A stretch of DNA of 64,000 bases from Cycas panzhihuaensis (taxonomy: Eukaryota > Cycadophyta), in NCBI GenBank assembly GCA_023213395.1, contig CM041465.1, positions 152,341,741 through 152,405,740 of the forward strand, given 5' to 3'. A program made the position numbers and the translations under genes. This document shows, in pieces, positions 10,780-19,669 of the stretch. Every line of letters begins with the position of its first letter. The stretch's first letter is position 1. The notes beneath the pieces are model-generated. The model saw only the letters and a list, made by a program, of their open reading frames with translations, was not told the origin of the DNA and ran no database searches.

Positions 10780-11721
10780 TGTTGATAATACAAGGTCCCA
10801 AACTTTAAACTGCCACAAGATCTAAACTATTTTGTAACTAGTTACAGGAATTGAAACTAAGATTTAACATGTAAGTTCTAAAATCAGAGATAATACAATA
10901 ACATCGATATACAAGCTAGACATCACATATGCACCTAATATAACGTGGTAAAACCCTAGAAGTGTGCTAGGGAAACATCCACACAGGAAAGGTATTGATA
11001 TTTTTTACTGTAGAATGGAGAAATAGTACATCTCAGTAGTAGAGTGCTCTCAGGAACAACAACCAGCTGCCACCCTCATCACAGTATATTACATTCAACA
11101 TAATAAGAAAAACCCTAAAACGAGCTACATGAGAGGGACATTCGATGCATGAATTTCAACTATAGAATCTAGGATATTTGTATCGAATGACCCTGATTCT
11201 CTTTACATTTTAATAAGGTTTATAGGGCTAATTTTTCGGGTTGGGGGCTATCGCCCCCAAACCCCCATTCCACTTTGTGACTTACCATTATACCAAAAGC
11301 CCGTGAGTGATTTAGGAAGAGGACTCCTCAGTAAGTGAACCATCCATAGTCCAACACTCCCCCATGACAAGGAGGCCGCCATTGCACGTATCACTTGTGT
11401 TATAATTCCACCTAAATCAGGGGTATATGGGGACCCCATCAGGGAAAGGAGCTTTGTCTAGCATATGCACGGGATTTGAACCTTGAACCTGGGCTCTGGT
11501 ACCACTTATGACTTACCATTACACAAAAAGCCTACAGGTGATTTGGGAAGAGAACTCCTTGGTAAGTGAACCAGCCATAGTCCAACACACTCCCACTACA
11601 CCCCCCAGCCAAGGGGGGCTCCCGCCTCCCTTAGAACCCTCGAGAAAGATTTGGGGGGAAAACCACGTCAAAAACATGCTAAAATTTTAACCTTAAACAA
11701 TTGTTATCACAATATCCAATA
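10780..11721 (-). repeat. 5' LTR of Copia-2, carrying TRIM-2
   Basis: 942 bp, ending on the minus strand in ATCAACA at 10780. It is followed after AG by the primer site TGGTATCAGATC (10766-10777), complementary to initiator tRNA-Met. Removing the TRIM-2 insertion and one target copy (about 317 bp) leaves about 625 bp, which aligns end to end with the 638 bp LTR at 6160-6797. Confidence 0.92.
11276..11587 (-). mobile_element. TRIM-2: 312 bp miniature LTR element inside the Copia-2 LTR
   Basis: Two 81 bp terminal direct repeats (11276-11356 and 11507-11587). On the minus strand each begins TGTTGGACTATGG and ends in GTCACA or GTCATA. Beside the upstream repeat, after AG, is a primer site TGGTACCAGAGCCC (11491-11504) matching initiator tRNA-Met at all but one or two positions. 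Beside the downstream repeat is a purine tract, minus strand ATGGGGGAG (11357-11365). The target duplication is CACTT (11271-11275) and CACTC (11588-11592). The partner LTR of the host (6160-6797) provides the empty site. It has no coding capacity. The repeat sequence differs from TRIM-1, so this is a second family with the same architecture. Confidence 0.92.
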
Positions 11722-11726
11722 GTTAG

Positions 11727-12797
11727 GTGGTCCATTTTTAACAAAGCACCTATCTTCTATATGACCAAGGTAATTACAAAAGGTGCAATATGATGAATCT
11801 CTTCTCTCATAACTAAGACTTCTACTTAGAGGATAAGATCTATCAACATGAGATGGCCTTCCTCTTTTTTCATAAGGAGGTGGATAATCCCTTTGCCTAT
11901 GATTTGGAGGATGAAAATTTTCCCTTTATAGTGGTATATCCCTTTGGCAATTAGGATAATATTGATGTGTCCCTGTTATCTTTCTTCACTTGGATATCTA
12001 GTTTACCTTGAATCTCTTTGATTAGCTTCTTGTCTTTGGTGAGAAGCTTGATATCTTAGCTACCTTTGTTAGTGCGGTGTATGTCTAGGGTTTCTACTCT
12101 TTTCTTTCAGAGACTAATCCCTAGATTTAGAAGTGGTTACTTGAGCATATGGGCTTATCCTTGCTTTAGTGGCAAAATCATGTTCAAGTGATTCATTAGA
12201 TGCCTTCTTCTCTTTAATAGCCATTAACATGGCACTCAATTGTTCTATTTTGAGGGTGCTCAAGTCTTTAGAGACTTCAATGCTAGTTGCAACCATTTCA
12301 AAACTTGGTATGACACTGACACATCGTAGAATCCTTTCAACAACTCTTTGTTTCATTAAGGTCTCTCTAAGAGATCTCATATGATTAACTAGTTCTTGTA
12401 CCTTTGTTATAAAGTCGGTAACTAATTCATTTAAATTCATCCTTAGGTTTTCAAATTTACTCCTAAGGGTTTGAAGCTTTGATGAATCCATTCCTTCATA
12501 AATCAGTTGTAAAGTATCACATACTTACTTTGATGTGGTTGCTTCACTCACTCTTGGAAAAATTTTATCATCAATAGCATAAAATAATAATGTTAGAGCT
12601 TTATTGTCTTTCTTGACCATTTCTTTGAATATCCTCTTTTGTTTATTTATGGTTTGGTCACCTGGATCTATATAGACTGTCTAAACTATGCCCTATAATT
12701 CCTTTGACATGAGGATAGATTTTATTTTTCTACTCCAAATTAGAAAATTTATCCCATCAAATACTAGAATAGTCATATTTCCTGTGCTTATTGCCAT
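11727..12797 (-). pseudogene. Copia-1A gag remnant
   Basis: Minus-strand Gag of Copia-1A, with a probable ATG at 12795-12797. The readable core (12114-12491) contains MRSLRETLMKQRVVERILRC, typical of the UBN2-type copia Gag. A CCHC zinc knuckle of the form CTFCNYLGHIEDRC lies at about 11741-11794, just before the frame is cut by Copia-2 at 11722. Several stops interrupt the frame. It corresponds closely to the 402-codon Gag frame of Copia-3 (35319-36527) and to 54285-55340 in copy B. Confidence 0.88.
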
Positions 12798-12909
12798 GTT
12801 ACTTAACTTGGGTTATGATAATAATCCTTTAGTAAATAAAATATGTTTATCCCACCAAGGTTTTAGTTAAATGAATCAAAAAAGGTTTTTCAAGTGTAAC
12901 CCAAGGTTT

Positions 12910-13131
12910 TGTTAGAATATCAATGCACATTTGATTTGTCCCACATGTAAGTGGGTCCTACTCTTCCATCATGCCTTGTATTATAAATACACAATATAGT
13001 GTATCATATTGAATGATGTTGTAAGGATGTTTTATTAATATAATTTGAGGTACTTTAAGGGTACCATTTGATCCTATAGAGGTGTTCTGTTTTGTTTGTC
13101 AATATCTTATTGCAGGTTCTATTTTCCAACA
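12910..13131 (+). repeat. 5' LTR of the gag-only element
   Basis: 222 bp, from TGTTAGAATATC to TTTTCCAACA. A TATA-box candidate, TATTATAAATAC, lies near 12969-12981, with transcription expected to start some 25-35 bp downstream. The primer site TGGTATCAGAG follows with no spacer. By eye it differs from the 3' LTR at 14 of 222 positions, all of them transitions. Confidence 0.92.
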
Positions 13132-14568
13132 TGGTATCAGAGTGTCCAGGTTGAGAGAGGTATTTTTGTTCGGTATTAGAGCAGTGATTAGGGAGGTGCC
13201 ATAATGTTGAAATTTCTAAAAAGTAATGGTGAAATTGAGATGAAATAGCTCATTCTATAAAATTTGAGTGGTTTCACTATAGGTTTTGTGGTGAAAGTAT
13301 GAAAATTACAGCAAAATTAATTTCGGCTTGCATTTTTTATGTCACCGTATTTTTTGGATAGATATGTAACTTCAACTTCAAAGAGCCATAAATTTAGCTA
13401 CAGGTATCCAAATGACCTCAATTATTTTTTGATTCTGTACATTTTTGAATTATCTTTGTAATGGAAGTAGTTTTAGGTTTATTAGAGTTTAGAATAAAAA
13501 GTTATTATTAGTTTATCAGAAGGTGCTATTACAGCCCCTAGAAACCCTAATTGTGAAATTCTTAAAAGGGGCATAACTTTTGATCTATATATCATAATTC
13601 AATTTTGTCTAAACCATTGAAATTGTATTTTAGAGGTCATCATTTCCATCCATATTTTATATATTTTTGAGATATATGTTTTTTCATAAATAAGTTTTTA
13701 GGAATTTAAGGGTTTCATATTAATATGGTGACATGAAGGAGGCAATGGTAATGAAGTGATTGTTTGAGGCTCTCTTACATATGTTGTACATGGGAGAGTA
13801 TTGTTACAATATGAGATGACATTAAGTCATGTTGATGTGAATATATTTGGCACTCTATTAGTGATTTGAGATGCATGATGGTGATTGTTTAATGATAGTT
13901 TGAGTGCTTTCTTACATATATTTGTATGATAGAGCTATTGTGACAATGGCATAGTATGGTAATGAAGAGATAGTACATGTGTTTGCATGAATGAGTTGGA
14001 TGGAATGTGATAATTAAATGGTCTATGGAATGTGATTTATATGAAGGGACTTGGTGGTCATAACAAAGCTAATTTGAGGGTAAGAAAGATAGTGATTTAA
14101 GGCAATGAGGTGCTTGTTGAATGTGAGGTTACATGATAAGATTGGGCAATTATTGGACGTGTTAAAAATGAGATCAAGCATGTTTAATAATGTGTTCTAA
14201 TTGATTAAATGGACAAAGAAGGATGAGTTTCTTTTATTGAAGATACTTTATTGAGTGGTGTTATGGCATGAGTTATGTTTTGGGTAATTAAGTGGAGTGT
14301 GATGTGTCTTAGCGATTTAATGGTGACATGAGGTATGCATGATTCCTGTGAGATGTATGTGATATAAGCATTGATTCTATGGTAAAGAAAGTACTTCATA
14401 TATTCTTTGTATGTGACTATTTGGCAATATGTGAGATGCATAAGGCAATGATGTGATGGTGAAGTCAGTGATATGAGGGACATGAGACATGAGAAAGTTT
14501 ATTGAGATTGATGGGTAAATTTATTGATTAGAAAAGAGACATGGTGTTAGAAAATAGCATTTATAATC
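13132..14568 (+). other. Leader (5' untranslated region) of the gag-only element
   Basis: About 1.4 kb between the primer site and the gag start. No open frame in the sense direction looks coding, and an antisense frame of 92 codons (14205-14483) has no recognisable motif. The sequence is rich in ATG-TGA words on the plus strand, which gives many short upstream frames. It may hold a packaging signal, but nothing diagnostic can be seen. Confidence 0.6.
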
Positions 14569-15711
14569 ATGGAGGATAATGATGTGGTTATATATGCTCC
14601 TGAAATAAATGAATATTACTTAAGGGATTCGTTTCTTCTAGTACCTAAGTGTAATGGTGAAGACTACTTCTTTTGGATAATTAAAATGAGATGTTTATTC
14701 ATTGCTAGAGGTTTGTAGAAGATTGTTACTGATGAATATGATATCTCTAAGGATGAAGAAGAAAAAGAAATGCTTGAGAAGAAAGATAGAAAAGCATTCA
14801 TTATGATTCGAGCTTCATTCAATAAGGTTGATCTTCCTTCTAGATTCTATTTTATCATTCCTATGATTCTATATGCAAGTAATGCTAAAGAAGCTTGGGA
14901 TTTTCTAAAGGAAGTATTTGAACAAACCCCTGAAGAGACTCAACAAATGATTAAAAAGGAAATTAAGGCTAGTTATGGTTATGATAGAGGTACAACGAAT
15001 GAAGATAATATCATCAACACTGATGAAATAGCATGTCAATATGAAGAAGATATGAGTATTGATGAAATTTCTACTGAGTGTAAAGAAACGATAGTTAAAT
15101 GCATTGATGAAACTATAACTACTAATGAAGATATTGAAAGTGATGAGTTGATAAAGGTTTATATAGATGAGACCATGATTTCAAGAGAGATTGAATATGA
15201 ATCTGATGGTTCTATAAAGGATGAGTCTTATATTGAAGATATTCCTACTTTAAGTATTGATTCAAGTTTGAATGATATTTTTTCTTTGAGCATTATTTCA
15301 AGTTCAAAGAGTATGCAAGTTAATCAAGACTCCACTCCCAAGGTTGAAGAGATCACTATTGTACATAGTGTTCAAGAGTTTATACAAGATAATGATGACA
15401 AGCAAGTTATGATTGAAGATGGTTATTTACAGGATCTATATCAAAATAAGACTAGACTAGGCACAATGAAGAATCATGATTTACACTTGCTAGAGCTGTT
15501 ACATCAACATTATCACTACAGGATTGAAGACGAAAATCAAGCTGAGGATATCATGTTACAAAGGCATCAGTACAAGATTGAAAATAAAAATCAAGATGAA
15601 GACATCATTCTGCAACAAAGACATCACTACAAGATCAAGTTGAAGACATCATTTTCAAGACATTTCCAAGGACAAGGTGTTACAAGTATAAATAACCCAA
15701 ATATGCATTAA
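14569..15711 (+). pseudogene. Copia-type Gag-like protein with one early stop
   Basis: One frame of about 380 codons runs from an ATG at 14569 to the stop just before the polypurine tract at 15709-15711. It is broken only by a TAG at 14716-14718 (codon 50), at a position where related Gags have tryptophan, so a single G-to-A change is the likely cause. Downstream of it 313 codons are open from 14770. Residues around codons 68-135 (ASFNKVDLPSRFYF, AKEAWDFLKEVFE) match the UBN2/DUF4219-type Gag fold. The C-terminal half is acidic, rich in D, E, S and T, then ends in imperfect repeats around HYKIENKNQDEDI. No zinc knuckle and no protease motif follow. Confidence 0.85.
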
Positions 15712-15718
15712 GGGGGAG

Positions 15719-15940
15719 TGTTGGAATATTAATGCATATTTGATTTGTCCCACATGCAAATGGGTCCTACTCTTCCATCATGCCTTGTATTATAAATACA
15801 CAATATAGTGTATCATATTGGATGATGTTGTAAGGATGTTTTATTAATATAATTTAAGGTACCTTAAGGGTACCATTCAATCCTATGGAGGTGTTCTATT
15901 TTGTTTGTCAATATCTTATTACAGGTTCTATTTTCCAATA
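15719..15940 (+). repeat. 3' LTR of the gag-only element
   Basis: 222 bp from TGTTGGAATATT to TTTTCCAATA, preceded directly by the polypurine tract AAGGGGGAG (15710-15718). It has the same length as the 5' LTR with no indel between them. Confidence 0.92.
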
Positions 15941-15945
15941 AGTTT

Positions 15946-18030
15946 CATCTAAAGTTTTTAATAAGTGAACTAGTACCTATTAAGGCTACTAGGCTCTAAG
16001 TTTAAGTTTCTCCTAGGGTAACCTTTTGTTACTATCCTGTCTAGTGGTGCCTACCCACAAATGGTAAAATAGGGATCTAATATATCAGTACATGAGTGCT
16101 AGGCTCTATATACCTCAGTATGCAGGCTACTAAGAAGGCTTTTACACCCACCTGAATTATTGAGTCACCTGCATCAGACTTATGCCTAGTGACAGATCTA
16201 GTGGTGAATGTTCTCAAACCAAGGTACTCACCCTCTCTAGGTCTAGCCTTGGTCTCCAAAAACCATAAATGGAATAGGTTCTACACCTTAGCGTGTCACC
16301 GAATATATGTGATAGCTAAAGGCTATCCTCATCTAATATGAGTAGGCTAAGTGGTGTGTGCGGGGTGGTAACTTCAGGAGTCCTAACTATTCCTTTTGCA
16401 AGGCTAGAAGAAAAAGGAGGTTTAATTCAGGTAATTATCTAATTTAATATCAGAAAATTTTATTATAGATAGTCTTATTTACAAATAAGATTCTTTTTAG
16501 AATAAAAAATTTGAAATGAAACTTGAAAATGAAGACTAAAATCAAATTTCTTTCAATAGTTAAATATCAATTTAAAAAATAAAGTATGAAATATCTTTTT
16601 TAATAAAAGAATGCTTTCAATTTCAAAACAAAATTCTCCCTTTGAAGGTATAAATGATAATCTCACAATGAGAAAACTATAAACAAATTTGAATCTATAT
16701 TCACACCTTTAAATAAATTAAATGTCTTTTTTAAAAAGGAATAATTGTTCAATGTTCAAAGAAGTCTATATGCACTTTCCTTTCAAAATAAAGATGTGTA
16801 TCTATGATTACCCTATTTATGCAATTTGAAAATTAAAAAAATACTCCCCCCTTTTGAAGTATTAGATTCCTTTGTAAAAAATAAGAACTTTCTCCTTCAA
16901 AAAATATAAAATAAAGATGGAAAAAAAAAAAATTCTAAATGAAAACCAAGTGAGCTCATTTAATCAAGTTTTATAAGTAGGTTCTATTGAGAATGGAGGG
17001 AGGTAATTATTATTTAATAATCACAAATAAGTGTGAATAATCTTTGAATCAAGTACAAAAGGAATTTAAATAAGTTTTAGATTTGATAAAACTAAAAAAG
17101 ATAACAAGAAATACCTATTTACCGAGTCAAATGAAAAAGAGGGGCTCCTTTTGATCTAGAGGCCTAAAAGTAGGCTACATGAGCTATAAAATAGCTTAAA
17201 AACTCAATAAATACTAGTAAATCTTATTAATTATTAGTATTATATAAATATCAAGTGAAATATATTCAAAATTAAAAAGAAATTTGGCTCAAAAATCTTG
17301 AAGAAAGTCTAACTAGGACTTTAAAAAAACCTCAACTTTAGGAGCTTTGAAAGTATACAAGAAAACTTCAAAAATTATAAATAAATATATCAGTTCGAAG
17401 AGAAATGAGTCAGCTTCCCAACGAAACTAACAAATCTAAAATCTAATATGAATTAGAAAAGTTATATCAAAAAAGGTGAAAGGTACTTTTTATATTAATA
17501 ACTTAAGAAACTTAAAAAAAAAAAAATTGACTTTAACTGATTAAAATTAGGTTAAATCGGCTTCAAAGGTAGCAAATAGTTAGTCAAAATTATAGCCCAT
17601 AAAATTTGGGGCTCAACAAAACTAGTTTTATTAAAAACTAAGAGCCCAGTGAAAACATATTATGAAAAAGAGCCAGGTACCCTATATATTAAAGAAAAAT
17701 AAAAAAAATAAAAATAAAAATAAAAAAGAAAAGTTTATTAACCTTAAGATAGCCCCTTTAATAAATGAGCTAAAGGTCACATGGACTAATGTGACCAAGA
17801 GCAAAGCTCTTAAGTGGGGATAAGAGCCTTTTAACATGGAAATAAAAGTTTATAGAAAAGGATTTAATTTTTAATTCTTATAAACTTTATAGCTATAATA
17901 AAAAGAATATCAATACGTATCACGCCGTGATGGAAAAATAATCAAACAGATGTGATTTGTATGACTACAATGCATTAATAATGATTGAGGGAGTGTTGAA
18001 TCAGGGGCATTGAGGATCTTGCTAGGGGAT

Positions 18031-18107
<77 letters not shown>

Positions 18108-18775
18108 GCATAGAAATGGAGTGGACAGCACGTAACCTATGTGAGAGTATAGTGATAAAACTAAAATGAAAATTACTTGTTTAAAAATTAGATCTAGGTT
18201 GTAGTAGCATACAGGGGGCACTTGAGTAGGTAGACTTTGATAGTGTAAAAATGTTTTTTAAAAAATTAAAAAAAATTGTGAAAAATAGTGTAAAAATGTT
18301 AAAAACTTGAGAAATTGGATCTGAGGCTGGATCTCACCAATAGAGAGGCAGTTTATCATGAAATTTTAGAAGGAGATAGATATCTAAGATGACTACTTGC
18401 TGGTAAATTTTTGTGGCAAATTGAGCTTTGTAGAGGAGAAATGAAGTAGAAGAAATAATGCCTAAAAACATGGAACTGAGGTTAAGTTAGCGATATCTCC
18501 CTTCACAGGGTATGAAATCACAAACCATTTTTTCTGGAAGGTAGATGGTTTAGTGATGAATCCAATGAGTAGTCATATGCTTGAAGTTTGATCAGTGGTT
18601 GGAGAGCTAGATCGATTTGAATATAGCGTATCACTCTTTGAAAGAACAACAGTAAAATATCACATAAATAAATATGAAAATTAATCAAATATTTTGATAT
18701 ACTAAAGTTTAACTATAGAGCAATCAAATATTTATCAAAATAAAATGAACTGATTACAAATCCATACAACCATGT
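15946..18775 (-). other. Long leader of Copia-1A
   Basis: Nearly 3 kb between the primer site (18776-18789) and gag, once the gag-only insertion is removed. It consists of a conserved block (15950-16440) shared with Copia-3 (36670-37130), an AT-rich stretch, and an (AT)n tract at 18033-18105. The conserved block contains, on the minus strand, AGAGGGTGAGT at about 16227-16237, a strong candidate splice donor. No convincing coding frame was found; a 60-codon minus frame at 16077-16259 has no known motif. Confidence 0.7.
18033..18105. repeat. (AT)n microsatellite in the Copia-1A leader
   Basis: About 73 bp of uninterrupted AT dinucleotides. The paralogous tract in Copia-1B is at 57554-57623 and is similar in length. 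The isoleucine-tyrosine frame across it is an artefact. Confidence 0.97.
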
Positions 18776-18791
18776 GTGCTCTAATACCAAA

Positions 18792-19087
18792 TGTCATTTG
18801 CAGAGGAGTAGAGTAGGTCAGGACGCCATTGTGATTAACAAATTTCTATATAATAGAAGGTGGTGTTGAAAAAAACATAAGTTGTAATACAACCCTTTAA
18901 ATAGAATTTTGGGGAGGTGCCTAAGCGTCTCAACTTGACCTACATGTTAGCCATCAAAAATAAAAAAATAAATTAAAATAATAAAGCATACTTAAATATG
19001 TCGATTGATGATGGCTTAACAAGGCTCTAGGTACCTTAGGGAGCCCTAGGTACACATATCCTTAGGACATTAGGGGTTATCCTAATA
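18792..19087 (-). repeat. 5' LTR of Copia-1A with adjoining primer site
   Basis: A 296 bp LTR, running on the minus strand from TATTAGG at 19087 to AATGACA at 18792. After TT comes the primer site TGGTATTAGAGC (about 18778-18789), one transition away from the initiator tRNA-Met match kept in copy B. It lacks the 21 bp inverted-repeat arm present in the 3' LTR at 2312-2628. Confidence 0.9.
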
Positions 19088-19669
19088 CATCTCATATTAA
19101 GCATTTTATTATATTTATATTTATACTTCATAGTTTATCTCTTTAAAGCGTTATATATTTTTCATTGCTTGAAGAGACTATAATTTGAACATTGATCATT
19201 ATTTCAAAGTCTAGTGCTTTGCATTTGAATATTAAAAGCTTCATGCTTTTGGCTCATAATTTTATCTCCTTATTGATTCATTTGAATCTTTTAGTAAAGG
19301 TGCATTTAGTTTTATTTCAATAAAGGTTGTTTATATTATTTTTGAAGGAGCACATATTTATGACTATTTGTATGTTGTCTTTGATTTGAAAGGCTCATTT
19401 GATGTTATTTACTCTTAATAAGATTTTGAAATTAAAGGATCATTTTTGCTCATTTTTTAAAAGTATTTCAAAGTTACATTTGGTTATTTGAAGGTACATT
19501 AGACTATTCTAAAGACTTATGAAGGTTACTTTACAAATAGTATTCATTGAATCTAATTTGAAAGTATTATTTATCATTTATTTGCCTCATTGTTTAAGGA
19601 GATATATCTCTTTTTTATTGCTCATTGCAAGATTAATTTCTCATTAGAGGTTATGATTTATTAATTATA

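Larger units (their letters stand above)
6160..11721 (-). mobile_element. Copia-2: Tork-like Ty1/copia element, private to copy A
   Basis: A minus-strand copia inserted in Copia-1A between its gag zinc knuckle and protease. The target duplication is ATTAG (6155-6159) and GTTAG (11722-11726). The empty site in copy B reads CCTTTGTTAGG near 54267-54280, which confirms both ends. LTRs are 6160-6797 and 10780-11721; the second is longer because TRIM-2 sits inside it. The LTRs differ at roughly 8 percent of positions by eye outside that insertion, so the element is not recent. RNase H and protease motifs resemble the Tork/Tnt1 lineage. Confidence 0.95.
12910..15940 (+). mobile_element. Gag-only (TR-GAG type) copia-like element, private to copy A
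   Basis: A 3.0 kb plus-strand LTR element inserted in the Copia-1A leader. Its LTRs are 222 bp each (12910-13131 and 15719-15940). The target duplication is GGTTT (12905-12909) and AGTTT (15941-15945); the empty site is intact near 55445-55460. The primer site TGGTATCAGAG abuts the 5' LTR at 13132, and the polypurine tract AAGGGGGAG (15710-15718) abuts the 3' LTR. The only coding region is one gag-like frame (14569-15711). There is no protease, integrase or reverse transcriptase, and no room for them. It therefore depended on another element for replication. Confidence 0.95.
2312..19087 (-). mobile_element. Copia-1A: nested Ty1/copia LTR retrotransposon
   Basis: This is a copia element read on the minus strand. 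It is flanked by a perfect 5 bp target duplication CATCT (2307-2311 and 19088-19092). The order on the minus strand is 5' LTR 18792-19087, a primer site complementary to initiator tRNA-Met, a leader of nearly 3 kb, gag, protease, integrase, reverse transcriptase, RNase H, polypurine tract and 3' LTR 2312-2628. It spans 16.8 kb only because later elements landed in it: a TRIM (5239-5562), Copia-2 (6160-11721) and a gag-only element (12910-15940). Without these it is about 8 kb, as in copy B (50535-58604). The protein order protease-integrase-RT-RNase H defines Ty1/copia. Many stops and frameshifts show it is dead. Confidence 0.93.

Noticed and set aside
18030-18221. 63-codon minus-strand frame ending in an Ile-Tyr run
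   Set aside because: It is produced by the (AT)n microsatellite; the copy-B equivalent differs outside the repeat.
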